From assembly GCA_002171675.1 (NCBI GenBank), contig NHDX01000011.1, positions 30,356 to 43,444 of the forward strand: a stretch of 13,089 bases of DNA, in the 5' to 3' direction. Under the pieces are notes generated by a model. The model did no database searches. It saw only the letters and a program-made list of their open reading frames with translations, and had not been told where the DNA came from. Below, piece after piece: positions 6,468 to 13,089 of the stretch. Each line of letters opens with the position of its first letter. The first letter of the stretch is position 1. This DNA comes from Chloroflexi bacterium TMED70. Lineage in GTDB: Bacteria > Chloroflexota > Dehalococcoidia > Lucifugimonadales > Lucifugimonadaceae. The translations under genes were made by a program, and so were the position numbers.

Positions 6468-7310
6468 TTATGTTATTAGGATTGCTCCAATTACGATTAA
6501 ACTAATACCTAAAATCTTTGTTTTAGAATAAGTTTCATTAAGAAAAAGTATTCCCAGGATAGCCGCATATACTGTTGAAACTTCTCTAAGAGGAGCTACT
6601 AAACTAACTAGAGAATATTTATATGCATATAATATCATTGGATATCCTATTGCAGACATTGAAGAAATAATTAGGATAAATAAGATGTTTTTCTTTATAA
6701 TTATCCCAAAGTGATTTATTCTTCGATCGAACAAAATAATAGAAAATAATCCTCCAAAAAATGAAGAAATAGAAAACATTATTATTGGGTTTATCAATGT
6801 CACAGCAATACTATCTACAATAGTATAAATTGTGATTGTTGCTCCAATAAGCAATGGGATAAGGACATTCTTAATATTTTTTTTATTTATAGATAGCAAA
6901 TCATTAATACTAAGAAAAAAAATACCAAAAAAAACAATTAATATCCCAAATATAGAATATATTCCTATCTGATCATTGAGTAACAAAGTTCCTATTATTG
7001 GAACAAGTGCAACTGAGGTACCTCTAGATATAGGATAAACATAGGATAACTGACCTGTTTGATATGCTTTTCCTAAGAAGTAAAAATAAAAAATATGAAT
7101 AAATCCAGATAAGAACGATAAAAATATTCCAGTATAAGTTAGATCTTCAACAAATATAAAATAGATTGAAAATGGAACTGCTATCAATCCACTGAAAATA
7201 GCTAATAATTGTATATATTCATATGGATGATTAGATTTTTTAATCAAAAAATTCCATAATGCATGAATAAATGTAGAAATTAAAACTATTGTAATAATAA
7301 AAATTGACAT
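6468..7310 (-). CDS. EamA/DMT-family transporter
   Basis: This is a 280-residue, very hydrophobic integral membrane protein with about ten predicted helices in two repeats (roughly 1-135 and 145-280), the normal EamA build. The repeats carry matching motifs: AYQTGQLSYVYPISRGTS before helix 4, and AYKYSLVSLVAPLREVST before helix 9. Each is followed by a '..GxLxLNE'-like segment (GTLLLND, GILFLNET). DMT proteins of this size export amino acids or other metabolites, or occasionally import them; the substrate cannot be read from sequence. The short cytosolic loop NKKNIKN lies between the halves. The Shine-Dalgarno sequence is poor, so the exact start is a little uncertain. It stands alone on its strand, 4 bp from the cyclophilin stop and 66 bp from the divergent small gene. 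Confidence 0.88.
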   Translation of the reverse strand: MSIFIITIVLISTFIHALWNFLIKKSNHPYEYIQLLAIFSGLIAVPFSIYFIFVEDLTYTGIFLSFLSGFIHIFYFYFLGKAYQTGQLSYVYPISRGTSVALVPIIGTLLLNDQIGIYSIFGILIVFFGIFFLSINDLLSINKKNIKNVLIPLLIGATITIYTIVDSIAVTLINPIIMFSISSFFGGLFSIILFDRRINHFGIIIKKNILFILIISSMSAIGYPMILYAYKYSLVSLVAPLREVSTVYAAILGILFLNETYSKTKILGISLIVIGAILIT

Positions 7311-7376
7311 TCTAGAAGTATACTCGAAAATAAAACCAATGAAATTGAACAGATTTAGTCAACTAAAGGAGTATTT

Positions 7377-7700
7377 ATGTTTTTAATTAGAAGAAAATGC
7401 TTTACTACAAGAGCAAATGCTTGGAAAGTTGCATCTATATTGCAAAAGATTTGTAACGAATATGAAGAGCAGGGAAGAAGTGAAGCAACAATATATGTAT
7501 CAGGCTTTTCTACACCTGCAGAAGATTACTCTGTTAGTGCAGAGTGGACTCAAGAATCACTAGATGCAATTGTTTATGAAAAAGTTCCTAATGAAATAAG
7601 AGAAAATTTATCTTCTGAGTTGATGGGTTTAGTAGATTTTTATGAGATTGAATTTCATGAGGTCGTTACTAAAGAAAAATTAGATCAAAGAAAGCTATAA
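7377..7700 (+). CDS. Small conserved-looking protein of unknown function, possible dimeric alpha/beta-barrel fold
   Basis: This is a 107-residue soluble acidic protein with no signal peptide. AAAGGAG (7365-7371) lies 5 nt before the ATG, one of the best ribosome sites in the window, and a terminator follows directly, so it is a genuine single-gene unit. Predicted order is: strand MFLIRRKC (1-8), long helix ANAWKVASILQKICNEYEEQ (13-32), strand EATIYVSG (36-43), strand YSVSAEWTQ (51-59), a helical stretch (about 62-86) and final strand DFYEIEFHEVV (87-97). This beta-alpha-beta-beta-alpha-beta order is that of ferredoxin-like dimeric barrels such as small monooxygenase-like or stress proteins. 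The highly specific sequence 'RRKC.TTR.NAWKVA' suggests a conserved family, but I do not recognise a named one. No catalytic residues can be assigned. Confidence 0.82.
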   Translation: MFLIRRKCFTTRANAWKVASILQKICNEYEEQGRSEATIYVSGFSTPAEDYSVSAEWTQESLDAIVYEKVPNEIRENLSSELMGLVDFYEIEFHEVVTKEKLDQRKL

Positions 7701-7731
7701 AAAAAAGCCCTAATAATTAGGACTTTTTTTT
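7701..7731 (+). terminator. Rho-independent terminator after the 107-residue gene
   Basis: Directly after the TAA, GCCCTAA (7707-7713), loop TAA, and TTAGGAC (7717-7723) pair with one C-A mismatch. An A-tract before and a T-run after (7724-7731) extend the stem and give the U-tail. The A-tract makes it potentially bidirectional, but no gene faces it from the right. Confidence 0.8.
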
Positions 7732-7819
7732 ATTGCTCAGACCTCTGGGGGTTATGATTTAATATTAATATATTTTTAAATAAACAAGCATAGACATTTT
7801 AAAACGTAGTTAACTCATT

Positions 7820-8419
7820 ATGAAATCTTTAGGAATAACAGGAAATATTGGCTCAGGTAAATCATATATATTAAATTTTTTATCAAAAAAATCTATAAAA
7901 ACTTATGATCTTGATTACGTTGCTAAGACTATCTATAAAGAAGATGAATCTGTTAAGGATGAAATTCTAAAAATTTTTCCTGAAGTAATATCTACAAAAA
8001 AGGAAATTGATACCAAAATATTAGGTAAGTTGGTTTTTAATGATGATGAAATGTTAAATTCATTAAAAAAAATAATATGGCCAAGAATAGAAAGATTTAT
8101 TCAAAACAAAAAAAATAGTAATCAAGATGAATTTATAGCATTTGAAGGTGCTGTAATTATCGATGCTAATTGGCATAAAATGTTTGATTACATATGGATC
8201 ATAGATACTAGTATTGAAATATCTAAAAAGAGAGTTTTAGATAGTAGAGATATATCTGAGATAGATTTTATGAACATAATAAATAATCAAATGAAATTAA
8301 AGGAAATGCAGATTTTGCTAGAAAATGAAAATTGTAAATATACGATTATTGAAAATAATTCAAATATTGATGAACTTAATACAAAAGTAGAAAAAGAACT
8401 TAAGCAGATAAGATTATAA
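7820..8419 (+). CDS. coaE: Dephospho-CoA kinase
   Basis: This 199-residue cytoplasmic kinase catalyses the last step of coenzyme A synthesis, ATP-dependent phosphorylation of the ribose 3'-OH of dephospho-CoA. The P-loop GITGNIGSGKS (5-15) is at the N-terminus. YDLDYVAK (29-36) matches the 'DaD.ia' motif that follows strand 2, and LGKLVFNDDEMLNSLKKIIWP (68-88) matches the CoaE 'iVF.d...l..Le.i.hP' block. Trp87 stands where most CoaE proteins have His. FDYIWIIDT (122-130) and the helix ending NNQM (155-158) complete the lid/core pattern. Length is usual (195-205). No strong Shine-Dalgarno sequence is seen before the ATG. It begins 89 bp after the terminator, so it has its own transcription, and ends 6 bp from the convergent OCD-family gene. 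CoA supply relates only loosely to the neighbouring CoA-transferase. Confidence 0.92.
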   Translation: MKSLGITGNIGSGKSYILNFLSKKSIKTYDLDYVAKTIYKEDESVKDEILKIFPEVISTKKEIDTKILGKLVFNDDEMLNSLKKIIWPRIERFIQNKKNSNQDEFIAFEGAVIIDANWHKMFDYIWIIDTSIEISKKRVLDSRDISEIDFMNIINNQMKLKEMQILLENENCKYTIIENNSNIDELNTKVEKELKQIRL

Positions 8420-8425
8420 AAATAA

Positions 8426-9355
8426 TTATTTTAGTTGATCGTAAATATATTTAGCAGCGGCAATATCTTGGATTGCAATTCCTAGTGACTCATACAAAGT
8501 TATATCTTCAGAATTATTTCTACCTTTAATTTTTCCATCAATTACATTTGATAATTCATTTACGTTACTCCAAGAAATAATACCCTTTTCAGTTGCATCC
8601 ATTAATTCTTTACATTCATTTTTAGCCTGCTCTACATCATCGCAAGAAACAAAATTAAATTTACCTATAGAATCAGATGAAATTTCTGATCTAAGCCAAC
8701 TATTTCCACCAGCAGCATTAATATGCATACCATTCGTAATTTGGCTATTAGTTATAACAGGTACATTAGAGTTTGTAATCAATGAAATAATATCAGCATT
8801 TGAAGTAGCTTCATCAGACGAGTTATAAGCTCTGATGTTTATGTTTAACTTATTTCCCATTTTATTTACAAATTTATTTCTTTTTTCTTTAGATCTAGAG
8901 AATACTTTAATTTCATCTAAATCAAATTGAGAATTTATTGCTTCTAGCTGAGTTTCAGCTTGAAAACCTGAACCAATAATTGCTAACTTTTTAGAATTTT
9001 TATTTGCTAAATATTTCGAAGCAAGTCCAGATGCGGCGCCTGTTCGAATTTGTCCTAACATGTTAGCTTCAATAACTGCCAACAAACCTTCTCCTTCTGT
9101 TGAGTAAAGAAGAACTACAAAAGTAGCTTTTCCTTTAGTTACAACATAGCTCTTATGACCTGCAATCCCTTTTTCAGGCCATGAAGCTGCCATAAAATGT
9201 AAATTACCTCCTGAGTAACTTGTTGGAAGCCTTTTTCGAGGGCTATTGAAGCCCTTTCCTGTAGATAAAGATTTCATAGATTCCTCTAAGATATCAACTG
9301 TTGATTTTACATCTAATATTTCTTGAACTTGCTCTTCATTTATAAAAATTGTCAT
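8426..9355 (-). CDS. Ornithine cyclodeaminase/mu-crystallin family protein
   Basis: This 309-residue NAD(P)-binding enzyme belongs to a family that includes ornithine cyclodeaminase, ketimine and pyrroline-carboxylate reductases and archaeal alanine dehydrogenase. Residues 1-115 form the substrate/dimer part: PRKRLP (39-44), GHKSYVV (66-72, Lys68) and GQIRTGAASGLASKYLA (101-117, Arg104), which is the family signature. The Rossmann part follows, with LAIIGSGFQAETQLEAI (124-140) and VFSRSKEKR giving the post-strand-2 contact. In true ornithine cyclodeaminase an Asp follows the 'GGDCPGKTEL' type motif; here it reads AAGGNSWLRSEIS (214-226), so that Asp is absent. This argues for a reductase or dehydrogenase rather than a cyclodeaminase. 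The ATG shares one base with the stop of the class V PLP gene upstream (TAATG), so the two are translationally coupled. The product of that enzyme may be its substrate; this is inference. Confidence 0.9.
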   Translation of the reverse strand: MTIFINEEQVQEILDVKSTVDILEESMKSLSTGKGFNSPRKRLPTSYSGGNLHFMAASWPEKGIAGHKSYVVTKGKATFVVLLYSTEGEGLLAVIEANMLGQIRTGAASGLASKYLANKNSKKLAIIGSGFQAETQLEAINSQFDLDEIKVFSRSKEKRNKFVNKMGNKLNINIRAYNSSDEATSNADIISLITNSNVPVITNSQITNGMHINAAGGNSWLRSEISSDSIGKFNFVSCDDVEQAKNECKELMDATEKGIISWSNVNELSNVIDGKIKGRNNSEDITLYESLGIAIQDIAAAKYIYDQLK

Positions 9356-10509
9356 TACATAATCTTTCTTAAAGCATTAATAAATTTCTCTATATCATTT
9401 GAATTATTCCATATATGAGGAGTTACTCTTATAGCTTTTTTTCCTCTTGCACTTATGAAAACATTTTCTTTAGCTAAATTTTCTACAAAATTTTCAGGAA
9501 TTTGATTCTTAAATCTTAATCCTAAATAATGTTTAGCGCGAAATTCTTTTTTAATACTTTCAAAACCCATTTCAGAAGTATATTTTATAATTTCTTCATT
9601 TAACTTATCTGAATGATTATATAATTTCTTAGAACCTATTTTAGAAATAAATTTTAGTGAAGATTCTAATGCAGGAATTAAGTGAAAATTACCTCGTTGA
9701 CCAAAATCAAATTTTCTAGCATTATCAAAATTATAATCTTCATATACTGTCATATCTGGAACTGAATCACCATTAGGTATAGGAAATTTTGCCATCCAGT
9801 TATGTTCAATAGGCTCACCTGAATGATATTTAGAGTCAATATATGCTAATCCTAAACTATAAGGACCTAAACACCATTTGTAACCAGATACAACCATGAA
9901 ATCAGGTTGTATTTCTTTGATATCTATAGGCATTACTCCAACTGATTGAGTTCCATCAATAGCAAGTGATATATTTTGTTTCTTTAATGCTTTAGACAAT
10001 AAGTCTAATTTGATAAGGCCTCCATCTGTCCAATGACAATTAGGTACAGAAACAAGTGCAGTATTATCATCTAAATTTTCTAAAATTGCTGTTGTCCAGT
10101 CATCATCACTTGGTCTTGCTACAAACTTTATTTTACCGTTTTGTTCTTCAGCCAATTTCTTCCATATCCAAACATTAGAGGGAAATTCTTCTTCTAATAA
10201 TAGAATAGTTTTTCTATTGGTTAACTTAAAGTTTTTTGCAAAAACAGCAAAAGCATAACTAGCAGATGGTGTAAAAAAAATTGAATCTGAATCAGAATTA
10301 ATAATATTTGAAAAGATATTTCTTATATTTTCTGGCTTTGTATAAAAATCTTTCCATTTAATTTCCCAAGCTTTAGATTTTAATTCAAATCCTTCTAAAC
10401 CTTTTTGAATAGATTTTTTAGGCAGTAAACCCATATAAGCACTATTTAAGTAAGCTGTTTTTTCGTCAAGATTAAAGTGCTCTCTGTAAGAAGATAATAT
10501 GTTTTTCAT
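9355..10509 (-). CDS. Class V PLP-dependent aminotransferase/cysteine desulfurase-fold enzyme
   Basis: This 384-residue fold-type I PLP enzyme opens with AYLNSAYMGLLPK (19-31), the usual start of class V. VSVPNCHWTDGGLIKL (153-168) matches the 'v.H...G...dl' block. AIDGTQSVG (183-191) holds Asp185 and Gln188, which contact the pyridine ring. SGYKWCLGP (208-216) contains Lys211, the Schiff-base lysine. QRGNF (271-275) and the C-terminal IRVTPHIWNN segment are also typical of the isopenicillin-N-epimerase-like or kynureninase-like branch rather than of IscS/NifS. There is no persulfide Cys in the usual IscS loop, so sulfur mobilisation is unlikely. It is the first gene of a coupled pair with the OCD-family gene. 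The ATG has no clear Shine-Dalgarno site, but no alternative start fits better. Reaction unknown: racemase/epimerase, transaminase or lyase all remain possible. Confidence 0.9.
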   Translation of the reverse strand: MKNILSSYREHFNLDEKTAYLNSAYMGLLPKKSIQKGLEGFELKSKAWEIKWKDFYTKPENIRNIFSNIINSDSDSIFFTPSASYAFAVFAKNFKLTNRKTILLLEEEFPSNVWIWKKLAEEQNGKIKFVARPSDDDWTTAILENLDDNTALVSVPNCHWTDGGLIKLDLLSKALKKQNISLAIDGTQSVGVMPIDIKEIQPDFMVVSGYKWCLGPYSLGLAYIDSKYHSGEPIEHNWMAKFPIPNGDSVPDMTVYEDYNFDNARKFDFGQRGNFHLIPALESSLKFISKIGSKKLYNHSDKLNEEIIKYTSEMGFESIKKEFRAKHYLGLRFKNQIPENFVENLAKENVFISARGKKAIRVTPHIWNNSNDIEKFINALRKIM

Positions 10510-10609
10510 TCTTTTATTCTAACTGATGAATAGATGAAAAATATGTAAGGTTATTATTTTTTTAGGCTACTAATATGAAGTTTTGAAAATATCTAATGAT
10601 AAATATAAT

Positions 10610-10639
10610 TTGACTTATATTGCTATAAAACTCTAAAAT
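10610..10639 (+). promoter_or_regulatory. Putative sigma-70-type promoter for rmuC
   Basis: TTGACT (10610-10615), an 18-nt spacer and TAAAAT (10634-10639) lie about 30 bp before the ATG of the RmuC gene in a 160-bp divergent spacer. Both hexamers are close to consensus. The rest of the spacer (10510-10609) is AT-rich and I see no other element in it. Confidence 0.45.
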
Positions 10640-10669
10640 TATCTTATATAAGCTTAAAAAGTAAATCTT

Positions 10670-11845
10670 ATGAGTGTATTCAATCTATCTATAATTTTCC
10701 TACTCATAATTTTAATTTTTTCTATTGGTGGAATTTCAACTTTATTTTTTATAAGATTTTCAAAATATTTTTCCGGTATGAAATTTAAAGAATTTGCTGA
10801 TGACACTACTGAAGGAGTTGAAAATAAAGTAAAACAATTGCTAATTGAAAAGGATAATAAATTTACTGATGACTTAAAACAAGTAAAAGAATTAATGACA
10901 AAGCAATATGACTCAACTCTAAAAGAAACTCTAAATCTTATTACAACAAATAATGAACTTAGAAAACAAAATAAAAGTACAGAAGATGCTATAAATATTG
11001 CAAAGAATGAGTTTAGTAAACTAACTAATGTACTATCCGGAAGCCAAACTAGAGGTCAATTAGGAGAACTAATGGCTGAAGATATTTTCAGAAGCGCAGG
11101 TTTCATAAAGGGTGTGCAGTATGAAACTCAGCAAGTACTTGATAATGGAACAAGGCCTGATTTCACCATAAATTTACCTGAAAATAAAGTTATCCATATG
11201 GATTCAAAATTTATTTGGGAACATTTTCAACCACTTATAGAAGATGATATAGAATCAATGGACCAGCAAAAAAGAGAAAAAAAGTTTTTTGATACATTGA
11301 AAAAAAATATAATTGATGAAGTAGGTGAAAAGTATATTAATACTCAACAAAACACACTAGATAATGTAATAGTTTTTGTACCAAGTGATCATATTCTTTC
11401 ATATATTTACGAAAAAAGAATGGACTTGATTCAATATGCACAATCTAAAAAAGTAACGATCACTTCACCTGGTAATCTTTTATTAGTTGTTGGAGTAATT
11501 AAGGAATTTATGAAGGTTGTTACTATTGGAGAGAATCAGTCTCAAATAATTTCTATTTTAGAAAAACTACAGAGTGAATGGAATAATTATACTGAAGAAC
11601 AAGAAAAAATTGAACGAGCCTTAAAAACTGCTACTCTTCATCATGGTTATCTTATGGGCAGAAGAAGGAAAGCTCTAGATAATCAATTTAAGGCTGTAGA
11701 GCAATTAGAAACTCAATTGGATCAAAATCCAGAGAAAGCAATAGATATAGCTCAACTACAAGATGAAATAGAAGAAGAAATACTTTTTGATAACGAGCTA
11801 GAAAGTTCAGATGAAAATGATAAACAAATGTCTTTCGATAATTAA
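10670..11845 (+). CDS. rmuC: RmuC-family DNA recombination protein
   Basis: This 391-residue protein belongs to the RmuC family, linked in E. coli to limiting inversions at short inverted repeats and predicted to be nuclease-like. Residues 7-29 form one membrane-spanning helix at the N-terminus. Residues 45-120 are charged and likely coiled coil. The core (about 126-330) begins with RGQLGELMAEDIF (128-140), followed by VQYETQ (149-154), TRPDFTINLP (161-170) and VIHMDSKF (174-181). The Asp of RPD and D-S-K are the D...DxK pattern of PD-(D/E)xK-like cores. NVIVFVPSDHILSYIYEK and KVTITSPGNLLLVVGV match the 'MFvP.E' and 'vv.vsP..Ll..l' blocks. The tail is very acidic (EEEILFDNELESSDENDK). No clear Shine-Dalgarno site precedes the ATG, but a promoter is plausible at 10610-10639. 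It converges on the 2-hydroxyacid dehydrogenase with 12 bp between stops. Confidence 0.92.
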   Translation: MSVFNLSIIFLLIILIFSIGGISTLFFIRFSKYFSGMKFKEFADDTTEGVENKVKQLLIEKDNKFTDDLKQVKELMTKQYDSTLKETLNLITTNNELRKQNKSTEDAINIAKNEFSKLTNVLSGSQTRGQLGELMAEDIFRSAGFIKGVQYETQQVLDNGTRPDFTINLPENKVIHMDSKFIWEHFQPLIEDDIESMDQQKREKKFFDTLKKNIIDEVGEKYINTQQNTLDNVIVFVPSDHILSYIYEKRMDLIQYAQSKKVTITSPGNLLLVVGVIKEFMKVVTIGENQSQIISILEKLQSEWNNYTEEQEKIERALKTATLHHGYLMGRRRKALDNQFKAVEQLETQLDQNPEKAIDIAQLQDEIEEEILFDNELESSDENDKQMSFDN

Positions 11846-11857
11846 TTTATTTTTGAT

Positions 11858-12829
11858 CTAGATTTTTTTTACTTCAGGATTTATGAAATTTTCAGGTATT
11901 TGATTATTAATAACCCTTATAACTTCTTCACATGTCCTTCTTTGTAACTCTTCATTTGATGCTTTTGAAAAAAAAGCTGTATGTGGAGTAATTATCACAT
12001 TATTATTATCGAATAATGGGCTACTTGGATTATCTGAAACATCTTCAATTACATCAAGTCCAATACCACCAATGATACCTTGGTCTAAGGCTATAGAAGC
12101 AGCTGATTCATCAATTAATCCACCTCTAGCACAATTTACTAAAATGGCATTATTTTTCATTTTATTAAACTCATCTTTAGAAAATAAATGATAAGTGGAT
12201 TCTATTAGCGGAACATGAACTGTAATAAAATCAGATAATTTAAGTAGCTTATCAAAAGAAACTATTTCAATATTATTTATAATGTCACCCTCTTTAAGTA
12301 ACGGATCATAAGCAATACACTTAACTCCCATTGAAGAAATTCTTTCTGAAATAGTCCTACCTATTCTACCGAAGCCAACAATGCCTAAAGTAGATTCACT
12401 TAATCTAAGAACAGGAATATCAAGATTAAGATTATTCCATCCCCCATCTTTTACCATAGTCCAATGATCTACAATTCTTCTGTTCAAACTTAGGATCATT
12501 GAGATAGCATGATCAGAAACTTCTTCTAAACAATAATCAGGTATATTTGTTACAACAATTCCTAATTCAGTACATTTTTCAATGTCAATATTATCCACAC
12601 CAATACCATATCTTGATGCTACTTTACATTTTTTGGCAGCTTCCAAAATTTCTGCATCAATTTCCTTAAAACAAAAAATTATTGCATCAGCATCTTTTAC
12701 TTCTTCTATGAGTTCTTCTTTTGTAGAATTATTACAATCTACAATATCAATATCATGACTTCCTAATAATTTTTGTTCTATATCCAGTGATGGCCAAACA
12801 TAATCACTGATTACTGCTTTGTATTTCAT
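11858..12829 (-). CDS. D-isomer-specific 2-hydroxyacid dehydrogenase (CtBP/phosphoglycerate dehydrogenase-like)
   Basis: This 323-residue NAD-dependent enzyme is of the D-2-hydroxyacid dehydrogenase superfamily, which interconverts 2-oxoacids and D-2-hydroxyacids. RYGIGVDNIDI (73-83) and NIPDYCLEEVSDHAISMIL (95-113) resemble the bacterial CtBP-like branch. The NAD site is LGIVGFGRIGRTI (148-160), with Asp175 (AYDP) binding the adenosine ribose. NCARGGLID holds catalytic Arg235, and ITPHTAF holds His283. The third catalytic residue, a Glu in 'DV.E.EP', is missing: the segment reads DVIEDVSDNP, placing Val264 at the Glu position. GGGGGAG lies 4 nt before the ATG, the strongest ribosome site in the window, inside the end of the spacer to the RACo-like gene. 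It is transcribed with that gene. A serine-pathway, glyoxylate or hydroxypyruvate substrate would be plausible; none is shown. Confidence 0.9.
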   Translation of the reverse strand: MKYKAVISDYVWPSLDIEQKLLGSHDIDIVDCNNSTKEELIEEVKDADAIIFCFKEIDAEILEAAKKCKVASRYGIGVDNIDIEKCTELGIVVTNIPDYCLEEVSDHAISMILSLNRRIVDHWTMVKDGGWNNLNLDIPVLRLSESTLGIVGFGRIGRTISERISSMGVKCIAYDPLLKEGDIINNIEIVSFDKLLKLSDFITVHVPLIESTYHLFSKDEFNKMKNNAILVNCARGGLIDESAASIALDQGIIGGIGLDVIEDVSDNPSSPLFDNNNVIITPHTAFFSKASNEELQRRTCEEVIRVINNQIPENFINPEVKKI

Positions 12830-12840
12830 AATACTCCCCC

Positions 12841-13089
12841 TTAAACAGATATCTCTTTAAATTGACACCCTTCGACAAAATAATCAAAAAATTCTTCTTT
12901 TGTTTCTAGTTCTAAGTGATTAATCTTAGTTACATAATTCAAAAGATTTTTTCTCAATTTATAAGATAATAATAATTTTGTAGCTCCTTCTAAGGCAGAA
13001 TTTCCTATTTTTTTTATTTTTTTTGAGGGGTAATTTAAAATAAATCCAATATTTTTAGCTCTTTCAATATCGATATAGTTAGCAAAACC
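12841..13089 (-). CDS. RACo-like ASKHA-domain protein (DUF4445), C-terminal fragment
   Basis: The frame is open from the window's right edge to a TAA at 12841-12843, giving the last 82 residues of a longer protein. The fragment starts GFANYIDIERAKNIG and continues with IKKIGNSALEGATKLLLS, then VTKINHLELETKEEFFDYF near the end. This order (G.a.Yid...A...G, 'GNaal.GA...LLS', 'i.yleL.....F...f') matches the C-terminal ASKHA part of RACo-type proteins, the ATP-dependent reductive activators of corrinoid methyltransferase proteins. Those proteins normally carry an N-terminal 2Fe-2S ferredoxin-like domain, which would lie outside the window. The 2-hydroxyacid dehydrogenase starts 11 bp downstream. 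If the assignment holds, a corrinoid protein or MttB-like methyltransferase is likely nearby. The C-terminal match is good, but it is only a fragment. Confidence 0.72.
   Translation of the reverse strand, partial: GFANYIDIERAKNIGFILNYPSKKIKKIGNSALEGATKLLLSYKLRKNLLNYVTKINHLELETKEEFFDYFVEGCQFKEISV

Noticed and set aside
8419..8432. AAAATAATTATTTT palindrome across the coaE/OCD-family gene ends as a bidirectional terminator
   Set aside because: It has no GC pairs and no loop, so it would not form a stable hairpin; it is expected in AT-rich DNA.
11850..11871. TCTAGA/ATCTAGAT palindrome plus T-run between rmuC and the dehydrogenase as a terminator
   Set aside because: The stem is short with no loop and little GC; the T-run is simply the Lys codons of the dehydrogenase C-terminus on the other strand.
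13004..13024. Long T/A homopolymer run near the right edge as a frameshift or slippage site
   Set aside because: The RACo-like reading frame continues unbroken through it as Lys/Ile codons, and the motifs on both sides stay in the same frame.
1..13089. CRISPR arrays, insertion sequences, prophage or defence systems
   Set aside because: I saw no direct-repeat arrays, transposase or integrase motifs, phage proteins or defence-type domains; coding style is uniform across the window.

Overview
This is an AT-rich, gene-dense bacterial window that looks chromosomal. It carries twelve complete genes I can name or place in a family, two complete genes of unknown function, and one gene cut at each edge (sixteen in all). 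TAA, TGA and TAG all act as stops, so the code is standard. Intergenic spacers are at most about 160 bp, and convergent genes end 4 to 13 bp apart, as in a streamlined genome. I see no mobile element, CRISPR array, tRNA or rRNA. The gene mix points to a free-living, probably marine, low-GC member of the Chloroflexota such as SAR202/Dehalococcoidia-like bacteria: a PAC2-family protein, an enolase-superfamily enzyme with a CoA-transferase, a RACo-type ASKHA protein, a CurA-type reductase and an ornithine cyclodeaminase-family enzyme. That assignment is an inference from gene content, not a phylogenetic result.

Layout. Positions 1-2131 hold a tightly coupled minus-strand operon: a PAC2-family protein, an unknown 210-residue protein and a prephenate/arogenate dehydrogenase-like protein that leaves the window. 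A divergent spacer with a perfect 20-bp palindrome leads to a plus-strand CurA-type NADP-dependent reductase (2266-3279). Facing it is a minus-strand catabolic operon (5854-3293) of an enolase-superfamily dehydratase-like enzyme followed by both subunits of a 3-oxoacid CoA-transferase. Divergent from that operon is a cyclophilin gene (5963-6463), which meets a minus-strand EamA/DMT transporter. Next come a small conserved-looking protein with its own terminator (7377-7731) and coaE (7820-8419).

Positions 8426-10509 hold a coupled pair on the minus strand: a class V PLP enzyme followed by an ornithine cyclodeaminase/mu-crystallin family protein. rmuC (10670-11845) is on the plus strand. A minus-strand pair closes the window: a RACo-like ASKHA protein, of which only the C-terminus is present, followed by a D-2-hydroxyacid dehydrogenase.

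Functional picture. The genes suggest use of small organic and amino acids: sugar-acid or hydroxyacid dehydration, CoA activation of 3-oxoacids, amino/imino acid turnover, 2-hydroxyacid redox and possibly corrinoid methyl transfer. These sit among housekeeping genes (coaE, cyclophilin, rmuC). I found no convincing new defence or mobile system. The most notable points are three enzymes whose key catalytic positions differ from their family consensus (the TyrA-like protein, the enolase-superfamily protein and the 2-hydroxyacid dehydrogenase), the enolase/CoA-transferase operon, the coupled class V/OCD pair, and two small orphan proteins.
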